A DNA stretch of 64,000 bases from Pseudomonas sp. efr-133-TYG-5 (GCF_030209175.1 NZ_JARVSM010000003.1:124001-188000), one strand, 5' to 3'; positions 25,811-34,522 are shown, numbered from the stretch's first letter. Notes: generated by a model from the sequence alone, not told the origin. Made by a program: numbers and translations.

Positions 25811-25891
25811 CCCCTTCGCGGGCAAGCCCGCTCCCACATTGGATCTCGGCAACTCACACAATCCCTGTGGGAGCGGGCTTGCCCGCGAAGC
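25811..25891. repeat. REP pair (BIME) between acyltransferase and SGNH genes
   Basis: A forward copy (ccttcgcgggcaagcccgct, 25811-25830) and an inverse copy (gggagcgggcttgcccgcga, near 25869-25888) form a long inverted repeat that can fold in the operon mRNA. Confidence 0.9.
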
Positions 25892-25894
25892 TTT

Positions 25895-26938
25895 TCAGTT
25901 ACTGGCCGGCACCACTGGAGTAACGCTCGCCAGCGGTTTCTTCTGCGCCGCACGCTCCCCCAGAAACAGCACCGAAGTGACCGTGAAGCGACTGAAAATC
26001 ATCGACAGCAGCACCGGCCCCAACAAGCCGAACAGCACGCCGCTGAGTACCAGCATGCTTTCGTCCTTTACCCCCAGCCGTCCCATGACGAACCGCGAAG
26101 TCGCCGCGAACAGCACATGGAACAGAAAGATCGCGTAAGAGTAGCCGCCCAGCAAGGTCAGCCACTTCGCGCGCATGTCACTCGACAGCAAGGCGATGCA
26201 GGACACGCAGCCGACAGTCAGACCGATCAGGCTGCGACGGTCGACAATCAACTCGCGGTCAATCGCCGCCACGTACAGCAGCGTCAGCGTGATCAGCACA
26301 AACACCAACGGCCCGATCACCTTGAAGCGTTGCTTCAACGCCGCGACATGTTCCTGGCCGATCATCCCCGCCACAAAAAACGGCAGCAGGTAAATCGCAC
26401 CATTGATGCCGAACGCATCGAGCTTGAGCGGCGGCAACAGAAACACCGCCGCAGCGAACGCGAACAGTACATACAAACGCGTCATCGAGCGCAGCAACCC
26501 GCGCCATTCCAGCAGGCCGACGAACACGAAAATGATGAACACCGCCTGCAGGAACCAGAAGTGGTTGACCGGCACCCAGAACGACAACAAGGCATCGATC
26601 ACGCCGACGTCCTTGTTCACCCCGGGCCCCACCGCCTGCAACAGCGAGAACGGCACACCGACGCAAAACAGCGGCACGATCAGCCGTCGCACCTTGCCAC
26701 TGAAGAATGCGGAAAAGTCGTTGCCGCGAATTTTGTAGATCGCATAGATGTAGCCCGAGATAAAGGTGAACAGCGGCATGCGCACGTACACCATCGAATC
26801 GGCGAGCACGCGAAACGGCGAGCCGATATCGAGCTTCAACCCGCCGCCCAGCGGCCCGATGACGTGATAGAGCACCAGCAGCAGGCACGCCAGGCCGCGC
26901 AGGGTTTCGATCTCCAGGGACTTTTTCTTGCTCGACAT
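25895..26938 (-). CDS. Acyltransferase 3 family membrane protein
   Basis: A 347-residue integral membrane O-acyltransferase with about ten hydrophobic segments. Typical motifs are IETLRGLACLLLVLYHV, with the conserved His, and RMPLFTFISGY; a further family block is HFWFLQAVFIIF. Such proteins transfer acetyl or succinyl groups across the inner membrane to polysaccharides. Within the Wzx/Wzy operon it is the likely acylation enzyme for the repeat unit. The donor cannot be told from sequence. It lies 12 bp from wzy. Confidence 0.88.
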   Translation of the reverse strand: MSSKKKSLEIETLRGLACLLLVLYHVIGPLGGGLKLDIGSPFRVLADSMVYVRMPLFTFISGYIYAIYKIRGNDFSAFFSGKVRRLIVPLFCVGVPFSLLQAVGPGVNKDVGVIDALLSFWVPVNHFWFLQAVFIIFVFVGLLEWRGLLRSMTRLYVLFAFAAAVFLLPPLKLDAFGINGAIYLLPFFVAGMIGQEHVAALKQRFKVIGPLVFVLITLTLLYVAAIDRELIVDRRSLIGLTVGCVSCIALLSSDMRAKWLTLLGGYSYAIFLFHVLFAATSRFVMGRLGVKDESMLVLSGVLFGLLGPVLLSMIFSRFTVTSVLFLGERAAQKKPLASVTPVVPASN

Positions 26939-26950
26939 TTTGCGCCAGCC

Positions 26951-28054
26951 TCAGCTCAGGACTCGTGATTCAACCAACACCGGTTTGTGCGCCCGCAACA
27001 TCAATCCGAGCCCGACAAACAACACCGGCACCACCATGGAAAAGTGCCGGGCGAAGGAGCCGAAATCCGGCTCGAACAGGCCTTGCACCAGCAGGAACGC
27101 CAGCGGAATCGCGATCAGTTCCTTGGGCTTGGTCTGGATCGGCGCGCCCTTGTAATCGGTGGAGGTGATGACTTTGAACAGCAGCAGCGCGGTCATGATC
27201 ATCAACGCCACGAAAATCACCTGGCCCGGCCCCGACAGCAGGATCAGCTCCACCGGGAACGACAGCCGGAAGAAAATGATCATCGAGTCCAGCGCCTGCG
27301 AGACGAAGTCACTGCCGCTGAGCCACGAGACGATCAGCGACTTCGACCCCTCCTCGCCCGCCGTGCGCAGTTCGTTGTTGCTGGCGCGAATCGACGACAC
27401 CGGAAACCCCAGCGCCAGCTGGATCGCCATGGCGACTGCCAGGTAGAACAGGAACAGCATCAGGAAGAACGTCACGCGCGAGACGTACTTCTTCATCACG
27501 CAGACCCCGACCCACGACAGCGAAAACAGAATCCAGTAAGGCCGGATCAGCACGCCGTAGATCACCGCCGAGAGGAAAAATCCGCCGCGATATCTGCGCG
27601 ACAACGAGCTGAGCAGAATGCTCAGCACCGCCACCGAGACGATGATTTCCTTGGTCAGGTTTTCCAGGAAGAACGAACGTACGATGCCCCACAGGCACAG
27701 CGTGCCGAAAATCGTCAGGGGCATACGGCGGAACACTACCACCGGAATCGCCGTGAGAAAGAAGTTGCAGAACATGCCATAGGCCCAGGCATTGGTCAGG
27801 TTGATACCGGTGGGCCGCAGCAGGAACGCCGAACACTCGTAGGACGAGCGATCCGGCGAGAACGGGTTCCAGAAATTGCAGTTGTCGGCTCGCGCATACG
27901 ACGACCACAGGGTCATGGCATCCGGGCCGGGATCGCGCGGCACCAGCAGTGGCATGGCCACCGACAGAAACAGCCCGGTGAACAGGATCAGGAACGACAG
28001 GTACGAATCGAGTCTGCGCCCGCGAAACTCGATGCACGGCAGCTTCAGGCCCAT
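26951..28054 (-). CDS. Predicted O-antigen/exopolysaccharide polymerase (Wzy-like)
   Basis: A 367-residue protein with about ten hydrophobic segments and a large extracytoplasmic loop near residues 40-75 (RDPGPDAMTLWSSYARADNC). No strong sequence motif is expected in Wzy proteins. The call rests on topology and on position between the flippase and acyltransferase genes, since no other polymerase is present. It overlaps the end of wzx by 10 bp, indicating coupling. If correct, it joins lipid-linked repeat units in the periplasm under control of Wzc. Confidence 0.7.
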   Translation of the reverse strand: MGLKLPCIEFRGRRLDSYLSFLILFTGLFLSVAMPLLVPRDPGPDAMTLWSSYARADNCNFWNPFSPDRSSYECSAFLLRPTGINLTNAWAYGMFCNFFLTAIPVVVFRRMPLTIFGTLCLWGIVRSFFLENLTKEIIVSVAVLSILLSSLSRRYRGGFFLSAVIYGVLIRPYWILFSLSWVGVCVMKKYVSRVTFFLMLFLFYLAVAMAIQLALGFPVSSIRASNNELRTAGEEGSKSLIVSWLSGSDFVSQALDSMIIFFRLSFPVELILLSGPGQVIFVALMIMTALLLFKVITSTDYKGAPIQTKPKELIAIPLAFLLVQGLFEPDFGSFARHFSMVVPVLFVGLGLMLRAHKPVLVESRVLS

Positions 28055-29277
28055 GACACGACGGCCTTTTTCGTCCGGGTCGCGCGGGTCAGCACGGCAA
28101 TCACCGCCAGCTGCACGACGATCGCGAAGACATTGCCCCAGGCCGCGCCGAGGATCGAATAATGCACGATCAGCGCATAGCTGACCGGCACCGAAACCAG
28201 CAGGCAGAGAGCGGCACTGGCCAGCGACACCCGACTGTTTTTCGAGGCGATCAACCCACCCCAGACGATGTCGCCGATGCCCCGCAGAGCGAAGGAAACG
28301 ATCAGCACGCCGAGAATCGCGTTATCCGGACGCGGCACGCCGATGGCGACGTAATCGAGCACGACATTGAAGAACCCATAGATCAACACCGCCACCACCG
28401 CCGACACCAGCAGCGAGCGCATCACCCACTTGTTGATGAACAGCTGGCGGAGCGTGAACGCTTGCTGGTCGGCCTGAAACTGCTTGGCCAGCAGCGGAAT
28501 GCCCACCACCGCCACCACCGCGTATGACAGCGCTTGCAGGGTGTTTGCCGCCGACCAGGCGTACACGTACTGACCGAGGTTGGCGTAGGGTTCGAGGTCG
28601 GCAATCAGAAAGCGCTCGGCGTACTGACTCAGCGCGATCAACCCGGTCCCGAAGTAGAACGGCAAGCCGGCCTTCCACACCGTGGCCGTGGCCAGTGCCT
28701 GGCTGGTTCGCCCCTTGTGCACGTTCACCACGATCAGGTAACCGGCGCCGATCACCAGCAGGTTGGCGATCACCCACAGCCACAACACACTGGCGATGTC
28801 CGCTACCCAGCCGAGCAGCATCCCGGCCACCGCCAGCAATGCCCAGAGGCCGGTCTTGAGGAAAAACAGCAAGGCACCCGCCGTGGCTTTCTGCGCGGAA
28901 AACACGAAGGAATTGATTTCGAACGACAGGTGTTCGCTGAGCAGCACCAGCGTCACGCAGAGGATCAGCACGGCGCTCGCCGCGACCTGCTGGAACAGTG
29001 AGTAAATCCCCACCGTTGCCAGCGACAGCAGCAGGCCCACCCCCAGGTAAAGCAGCAGCACCTTATCGACCACCCGCCGCGAACTGCCGCCAACGCTGAT
29101 CAGCCGATTGATCTCGGAACTGAAACCGACGCTGTAGAACTTCGAGGCAATCAGCGACGCCGCGACCACCACGCCATAAAAACCCAGTGCCTCGTAACCG
29201 AGGAAATGGGTGATCGCCAGCACCAGCAGGAACTTCGCGCCCAACGCTCCGCCACGCAGCAGCAGGCGGAAAATCAT
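28045..29277 (-). CDS. Wzx-type polysaccharide flippase
   Basis: A 410-residue MOP-superfamily membrane protein with about twelve hydrophobic segments. The N-terminus is typical of flippases (FRLLLRGGALGAKFLLVLA, FLGYEALGFYGVVVAASLI). The C-terminal half shows SVPVSYALIVHYSILGAAWG, a common pattern in Wzx. It would move undecaprenyl-linked repeat units across the inner membrane. ATG 29277 overlaps the pyruvyl transferase stop by 4 bp, so the longer open frame to 29337 is not used. Confidence 0.87.
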   Translation of the reverse strand: MIFRLLLRGGALGAKFLLVLAITHFLGYEALGFYGVVVAASLIASKFYSVGFSSEINRLISVGGSSRRVVDKVLLLYLGVGLLLSLATVGIYSLFQQVAASAVLILCVTLVLLSEHLSFEINSFVFSAQKATAGALLFFLKTGLWALLAVAGMLLGWVADIASVLWLWVIANLLVIGAGYLIVVNVHKGRTSQALATATVWKAGLPFYFGTGLIALSQYAERFLIADLEPYANLGQYVYAWSAANTLQALSYAVVAVVGIPLLAKQFQADQQAFTLRQLFINKWVMRSLLVSAVVAVLIYGFFNVVLDYVAIGVPRPDNAILGVLIVSFALRGIGDIVWGGLIASKNSRVSLASAALCLLVSVPVSYALIVHYSILGAAWGNVFAIVVQLAVIAVLTRATRTKKAVVSWA

Positions 29278-30386
29278 CGAACGACGCCTTTGATGATCTC
29301 GTCCATCATCACTGTCTTGGCTTCGATTTCGCGACAAGTGTCGGTCAGGCGCTTGCCGAAATTCGACAGCGCATTCGGCGCGTAGACCGTATCGATGATG
29401 GTGTCGACATTGATATCGCCACCATTGATCACCCAGTCCTCCACGCCCATGTCCTGATAGGCGCCAAAGCCTTTGCGCTCATAGCTGATGTGGTACGCCG
29501 GCACGCCGGACAGCAGCGATTCGATGGCGCCGTGCAGGCGCACCGAAATCACCAGGTCCGGCTGATATTTGGCAATCGTCGCCTTCAACGAGAGCAAGTC
29601 TTCGCTGATGCCCAGTTCGCGATAGAACGCCCCGTCGTCGTTGCCGCGCACCGCGCTCTGCACCGCGCAGACCACTTTGCTCTTGTCCTTCAGGCGTTGC
29701 AGCAGCTGCTTCAGGTTGGCGACGTAGGCGACTTTCTTTTCCTTGCTCCACTCCGGCGGCTTGCGCAGCACCACGCACACGGTGGCCGGCGAGGCGGCGC
29801 AGCGGGTGAACTTCGGTTGCTGGAGGATCTTGCTCGCCAACGACTGCACCGCCAGATCCGGCGCGCGGTAGACATTGTCACAGGCATCGAACAGGGCCGA
29901 GGACCGATTGTCGCGCACGAACACCGCATCGGCGCTGGCGTAGTGCTCGACAATCCTGCGGCTCTCGCCGTGGAACGGGCCGATGCTCTGCGGCAGGTAC
30001 ACCGAAGGCACCTTGCTGAGGATCGCGGTTTCCAGTTGCTTGGCGTGGCCGAGCTTCAACTTGATGTGTTCGAAGGCACTCTTGGAACGCATGTAGCCGC
30101 CGCCGACACCGACGATCAGGTCGGTTTTCTTCAACAGATCGGCGAGCCCCGCGTAGGACTGATTGAGAAACACCGCTTGCCTGACCCGCCCCAGTCCCTT
30201 GGCCGCCATCACTGGCGCGTCGAAGCGCGGGTGCGGCAGATAACTGAAAGACTGCGGATCGGAGGCGACGACGCTGATCGAGGTGTCGTCGCCGAAATTG
30301 CGCTGTACCAGGGCAATGGCCAGATCGACAAGAAGGCCGTCACCGGAGTTGGAAGCGCTGTAGCCATGCAGGATCGTTACGTTCAT
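29274..30386 (-). CDS. Polysaccharide pyruvyl transferase family protein
   Basis: A 370-residue protein of the polysaccharide pyruvyl transferase family (CsaB/WcaK type), which adds ketal pyruvate from phosphoenolpyruvate to sugars and makes the polymer acidic. Seen are MNVTILHGYSASNSGDGLLV at the start, IVGVGGGYMRS, VYLPQSIGPFHGE, AVFVRDNRSSALF and VISVRLHGAIESLLSGVP, all typical of the family. The start is ATG 30386, 14 bp from the glycosyltransferase; upstream open frame belongs to that gene in another phase. It overlaps wzx by 4 bp. Confidence 0.88.
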   Translation of the reverse strand: MNVTILHGYSASNSGDGLLVDLAIALVQRNFGDDTSISVVASDPQSFSYLPHPRFDAPVMAAKGLGRVRQAVFLNQSYAGLADLLKKTDLIVGVGGGYMRSKSAFEHIKLKLGHAKQLETAILSKVPSVYLPQSIGPFHGESRRIVEHYASADAVFVRDNRSSALFDACDNVYRAPDLAVQSLASKILQQPKFTRCAASPATVCVVLRKPPEWSKEKKVAYVANLKQLLQRLKDKSKVVCAVQSAVRGNDDGAFYRELGISEDLLSLKATIAKYQPDLVISVRLHGAIESLLSGVPAYHISYERKGFGAYQDMGVEDWVINGGDINVDTIIDTVYAPNALSNFGKRLTDTCREIEAKTVMMDEIIKGVVR

Positions 30387-30400
30387 AAAATCAGTTCTAC

Positions 30401-31483
30401 TTAATAGGTGGGTGCGCAATACACGTCGTAGGTCTGGCGGATCATCAACGCCGAGTCGAAGCGTTCGCGGACGATGCGCCGGCCTTCGTTGCCCAGCAGC
30501 AGCAAGCGCGGCTTCTGCAGTTTCACCAGCACATCGGCCAGCGCCTGGTGGTCGCCGGCCGGGAAGATGTAACCGGACACGCCATGGCTGACCAGTTCGG
30601 GCAGCGACGTGCAATCGCTGGCGATCACCGGCAAGCCCATGGCCATGCCCTCCAGCGGCACCATCGCGAAGCCTTCCCAGCGACTCGGGACAATCAGCGC
30701 GTCGGCTTGCTGATAGAGCGCCTGCACTTCGCTGGGCGTCACCCAGGGCAGGTACTCGACCGAATCCAGCGGCGGACACTCGACCGAGTCCTCATTGACC
30801 GCACTGCCGACCACCGTCAGTTTCAAGTCCGTGCGCGGCACCTTGGCAAAAGCCTTGAGCAACACATCGAAGCCTTTCTGGTAATCGAGACGGCCGACGA
30901 AAAGCAGATGAATCGGTGCCGGATCGCTGCGCTTGAGCGGCTCGTCCTTGTGCGGGATGCCGTTGTAGATCAGGTGCATGCGCTTGCGCTCGATACCAAA
31001 CCGCGCGGCTTTGTCCAGCTCGTACTGGCTGACGCAAATGATCACGTCGGTGACCTTCTGCAACAGCCGCTCGATCTGCGCGTAGAGCTTCTGCTTGATC
31101 GGCGAGCTTTCCATCAGGAACGAAAACGCATGCGGGCAGTAGACGATTTTCGGCTTGCGCCACGGTCGCAGCAGCACACACACGCAGCGCCCGATCACCC
31201 CGGAAAACGTGCTGTGCAGGTGCACCACATCGGGTTTCTCTTTGAAGATCAGCCGCGCCAGTTGCCAGGCGAAACGCAGCAGCGAACGCACGTCGCGGCG
31301 GGTCCTGACGAACGTGCGGATCTGCCGTTCATCGATGCCGTGCAGTTCCTGCTTCTGGTCGAGCGGCACCAGATACACCAGCTCATAGTTGGCGTGCGCC
31401 TCTGGCGGCGCAGCCGAAATCGTCCGGATAACGGTGGCCACGCCACCTTTGATGGTTTCCGCCACGTGCAGTATTTTTTTCAC
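30401..31483 (-). CDS. Glycosyltransferase, GT4 family
   Basis: A 360-residue GT-B fold glycosyltransferase. The N-terminal domain carries AETIKGGVATVIRT and VVHLHSTFSGVIG. The C-terminal donor-binding domain carries LLFVGRLDYQKGFDVLLKAF, ADALIVPSRWEGFAMVPLEG (the EX7E motif) and GLPVIASDC. It starts with GTG at 31483 after a GGTGG sequence. It is the only glycosyltransferase in the locus apart from the initiating enzyme, so it probably adds the second sugar of the repeat unit. Confidence 0.92.
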   Translation of the reverse strand: MKKILHVAETIKGGVATVIRTISAAPPEAHANYELVYLVPLDQKQELHGIDERQIRTFVRTRRDVRSLLRFAWQLARLIFKEKPDVVHLHSTFSGVIGRCVCVLLRPWRKPKIVYCPHAFSFLMESSPIKQKLYAQIERLLQKVTDVIICVSQYELDKAARFGIERKRMHLIYNGIPHKDEPLKRSDPAPIHLLFVGRLDYQKGFDVLLKAFAKVPRTDLKLTVVGSAVNEDSVECPPLDSVEYLPWVTPSEVQALYQQADALIVPSRWEGFAMVPLEGMAMGLPVIASDCTSLPELVSHGVSGYIFPAGDHQALADVLVKLQKPRLLLLGNEGRRIVRERFDSALMIRQTYDVYCAPTY

Positions 31484-31524
31484 AAACCACCCACTTCCAT
31501 GCCTGTAAGGACCATCGCTGACAC

Positions 31525-33753
31525 TCAGGATTTGTCCGACGCGTATTCGTAGTTGTAATAGCCGTAGCCACCGTTGCCGTAGTAACTGGCCGCGCGTTTC
31601 TCGACGCCGTTGAACACCGCGCCCTTGAGCTCGATGCCGTTCTGCGCGAAGCGGCGAATGGTCAGTTCGATTTCCTTGGCCGGGTTCACCGCGAAACGCG
31701 TGACGATCAGGCTGATCCCCGCTTCCCGCCCGACAATCGCCGCATCGGTTACGGCCAGCAGCGGCGGCGTGTCGATGATCACCACGTCGTAGCGTTCGCT
31801 GAGTTGCGCCAGCAGTTCGCGGAAGTTGGCGTGCATCAGCAGCTCGGAAGGATTGGGCGGCACCTGGCCACGGCTGATGAAGTGCAGGTTCTCCACTTCG
31901 ACCTGATGCACCGCCTGCTCCAGGCTGCAGCGCTTGACCAGCAGATCCGACAGGCCATTGGTCACCGGCGTATTGAGGGTCTTGTGCAAGTGGCCCTTGC
32001 GCATGTCGGCATCGATCAGCACCACGCGCTGGCCGCTCTGCGCCATTACGGCGGCGAGGTTGGAAGAGACGAACGTCTTGCCGACCTGCGGGCTCGGCCC
32101 GGAAATCATGATGCGGTTGTTGGTCGAGTCGAGCCCGGCGAAATGCAGGCAGGTGCGCAGGCTGCGAATCGACTCGATGGACAGGTCGGTCGGGTTGCGC
32201 AGCGCCAGCAGGTAGGCGGCTTGATCGGTGCCTGCCTTGACCCGCACTTTCTTGCTGTCCTCTTCCTGTTGCAGGGCGCTGTAGGGAATCGACGCGTACA
32301 CCGGCAGCCCCAGCTGTTCGATGGCTTCCGGCCCTTCCAGACCGCGGCTCAAGGACTTGCGCAGCAACACCAGCGCGACGCCGACGAACGCCCCGAGGAA
32401 CGTCGCGATCAAAACGATCAGGGCTTTTTTCGGTTTGACCGGACTGGACAGATCGACATCCGCGGTATCGAGCAAGCGCACGTTGCCCACCGCCCCCGCC
32501 CGGACAATGTCCAGTTCCTGGGACTTGTTCAGCAACTGGGTGTAGATCTGCGAGGCCACTTCGACGTCGCGGGTCAGGTTCAACAGTTCCTGCTGCGTGG
32601 CCGGCAGATCACCGACCCTGCCCTCCAGGGATTTCTGTTGCTGGGTCAATTCGGCAATCTGCGACATCAGTGCGCGATACGCCGGATGTTGCTTGGTGAA
32701 CTTGCGATCAAGTTCGGCCTGTTGCATTTTCAGCTCGGAGATGCGCGTATCCAGGCTGACAATCTGGCCCAGCACCGATTGCGTCTCGAGGGAAATGTTC
32801 ACGGTCTTGCCGCGGGTCTGGTAGGCGTTGAGCGCTTCGCTGGCCTTGGCCAGGTCGCGCTTGACCTGCGGCAGCTGACCTTGCAGGAACGCCAGGCTCT
32901 GCGCCGCTTCCGCCGACGTGCGCTGGACATTCTGCTGCACGTACAGGCCGGCGATACGGTTGAGAATCTTCACCGCCTGCGCCGCGTCACTGCTGGCCAG
33001 CGCGAGGCGGATAATCCCGGATTCCTTGCCCTGCTCGGAAATATCCAGCGCATCCTGGTAGTCCTGGATGGCCACGATGCGGGGATTGCGCACCACCTGG
33101 AACCGGGTGCCGGGGTTGGCCTGCAACCGGGCAATCAAGCCCTCGACCCCGTCCTGGGCGAATGCGCTGCCGGCCACGCCTTCGACCAGCAGGTTGTCGT
33201 TATCATCGAGCAACTGGAAGCGCTGCTCGTCGCCGGCAATCAGCGTGAGTTTCTTGCCGAGCAAATCCTTGGGCAGATTGAGCCGGCTGATCTCCAGGCG
33301 CTGGCCGCCCCAGGCATAGCTGTCGAGGCCGAACCGCGGCGGTGCCACGCTGAATTCGCTGTCGCCGCGATAACGCCGGGCGAGGAAATTGCCGATCAGC
33401 GGGAAAGTGTTGGGGGTGACTTCGATGTCCAGACGCAGATCGTCGACGGTTTTGCCGATCACCGCGCGGGACTTGAGGATGCCGATTTCGGTCACCGACG
33501 GCGATTGGCCGCCGAGCATGCTGCTCAAGTCGGAAAAACCGAGCATGTCGTTCTTCTTCGGTTCGACCTGCACCAGCGCGTTCGCCAGGTACACCGGCGT
33601 CGCCAACACCGCGTAGGCCACACCGGCGGCCATGAAGGCGCCGGTGAACGCACCGATCAACCACTTCTGGTCAATCAGACTGCCGAAGATGCCGAGAAGA
33701 TCAATGGAATCCTGATCGTTGTCACGGGTGCCGATTACTGACGGTAACTGCAT
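31525..33753 (-). CDS. wzc: Polysaccharide co-polymerase and BY-kinase Wzc
   Basis: A 742-residue inner-membrane bacterial tyrosine kinase controlling polymer length and export through Wza. The N-terminal Wzz domain has a first membrane helix near residues 32-52, long periplasmic coiled coils, and a second membrane helix near 425-445. The kinase domain shows Walker A (SGPSPQVGKTFVSSNLA), Walker A' (VVLIDADMRKG) and Walker B (VVIIDTPPLL). The C-terminal tail has seven tyrosines (YYGNGGYGYYNYEY), the autophosphorylation cluster. The start is ATG 33753 (MQLPSV); GTG 33774 is possible. It lies 39 bp after wzb. Confidence 0.94.
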   Translation of the reverse strand: MQLPSVIGTRDNDQDSIDLLGIFGSLIDQKWLIGAFTGAFMAAGVAYAVLATPVYLANALVQVEPKKNDMLGFSDLSSMLGGQSPSVTEIGILKSRAVIGKTVDDLRLDIEVTPNTFPLIGNFLARRYRGDSEFSVAPPRFGLDSYAWGGQRLEISRLNLPKDLLGKKLTLIAGDEQRFQLLDDNDNLLVEGVAGSAFAQDGVEGLIARLQANPGTRFQVVRNPRIVAIQDYQDALDISEQGKESGIIRLALASSDAAQAVKILNRIAGLYVQQNVQRTSAEAAQSLAFLQGQLPQVKRDLAKASEALNAYQTRGKTVNISLETQSVLGQIVSLDTRISELKMQQAELDRKFTKQHPAYRALMSQIAELTQQQKSLEGRVGDLPATQQELLNLTRDVEVASQIYTQLLNKSQELDIVRAGAVGNVRLLDTADVDLSSPVKPKKALIVLIATFLGAFVGVALVLLRKSLSRGLEGPEAIEQLGLPVYASIPYSALQQEEDSKKVRVKAGTDQAAYLLALRNPTDLSIESIRSLRTCLHFAGLDSTNNRIMISGPSPQVGKTFVSSNLAAVMAQSGQRVVLIDADMRKGHLHKTLNTPVTNGLSDLLVKRCSLEQAVHQVEVENLHFISRGQVPPNPSELLMHANFRELLAQLSERYDVVIIDTPPLLAVTDAAIVGREAGISLIVTRFAVNPAKEIELTIRRFAQNGIELKGAVFNGVEKRAASYYGNGGYGYYNYEYASDKS

Positions 33754-33792
33754 AAGTCTGTTCTTACCATTCACTGATCTGAAGAATATTCA

Positions 33793-34233
33793 TCAACGTC
33801 GAAGACGTTGTGCCCATGAGCTGACAGCATCTTCAATCAATGCATGGGCATGAATAAAAGCCGCCTTGCCTTGACGATAGGGATCTTGTATTTCGCGCTC
33901 GCTCTGCCACTTGCCGAGCAGAAAGACTTTGCCGCGGGCATGTGCGGCAATCTTCAGCACTTGATTTACGTGTTGTTTTTCCATGACCAGAATCAGGTCG
34001 GAATCATTGACGATGTCTGCCGTCAGCTGACGCGCCTTGAACGCTTCGGCGTTGTGCCCGTGGGACTCGAGAACCGCGCGCGCCGACGGTTCCATGGCTT
34101 CCCCGACCCGTGCCGCGAGGCCGGCGGAGGTCACCGAGATCGGTGTAGGCGCCAGCGCACTGCGCAGCAGAAGTTCTGCCGTTGGACTGCGGCATATATT
34201 GCCGACGCAGACGACAAGGATCTTTCTGAACAA
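33793..34233 (-). CDS. wzb: Low-molecular-weight protein tyrosine phosphatase Wzb
   Basis: A 146-residue cytoplasmic phosphatase that dephosphorylates Wzc. The active-site P-loop is CVGNICRSPTAE and the general acid Asp is in DPYRQG. I place the start at TTG 34233 (product MFRKILVVCVG): an AGGAAAG ribosome site lies five bases upstream and the length then fits the family. The frame is open to 34308, but that extension has no family similarity. It is the first gene of the minus-strand assembly operon. Confidence 0.9.
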   Translation of the reverse strand: MFRKILVVCVGNICRSPTAELLLRSALAPTPISVTSAGLAARVGEAMEPSARAVLESHGHNAEAFKARQLTADIVNDSDLILVMEKQHVNQVLKIAAHARGKVFLLGKWQSEREIQDPYRQGKAAFIHAHALIEDAVSSWAQRLRR

Positions 34234-34328
34234 GGTTACTTTCCTGTGTAATATCAAACCGCCAACATGCCAGGCGAATTCATATGAACCCGCAAGACTT
34301 TCCTGCACTCAGAAATAGATTCACCCTG

Positions 34329-34346
34329 TTAATACCAGCGTATTAA
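34329..34346. promoter_or_regulatory. Inverted repeat in the wzb-glycosidase divergent region
   Basis: TTAATAC (34329-34335) and GTATTAA (34340-34346) are perfect arms around 4 bp, about 100 bp upstream of wzb. It could be an operator for the divergent transcripts. Confidence 0.4.
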
Positions 34347-34455
34347 GTACCACAGCACTTAAAGTCCCCCAACCTGATTTAGCGGACTAAAAATAACTGT
34401 GATTTTCGATGCTGCGTTTCCTGACAAAAAATAACATTCGCGCACTTCGCGCCCT

Positions 34456-34491
34456 GTTATTTATCGAACTTCAAGTAATGCGATAAATAAC
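34456..34491 (+). promoter_or_regulatory. Perfect 11-bp inverted repeat before the glycosidase ribosome site
   Basis: GTTATTTATCG (34456-34466) pairs with CGATAAATAAC (34481-34491) over a 14-nt loop, 32 bp before the glycosidase ATG. It could be an operator or a 5'-leader RNA hairpin; its AT-rich stem is not terminator-like. Confidence 0.45.
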
Positions 34492-34522
34492 GTCAATGTC
34501 ATTTCTCATCGGGAGAGCAGAC

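Noticed and set aside
31804..33741. 645-codon open frame on the + strand
   Set aside because: Antisense to wzc, which has complete Walker motifs and a Tyr tail; the + frame has no recognisable domain.
24645..33753. Alginate, Psl or cellulose biosynthesis
   Set aside because: No alg8/alg44, psl-type mannose genes or bcsAB homologues are present; the gene set is Wzx/Wzy type with GfcBCD proteins.
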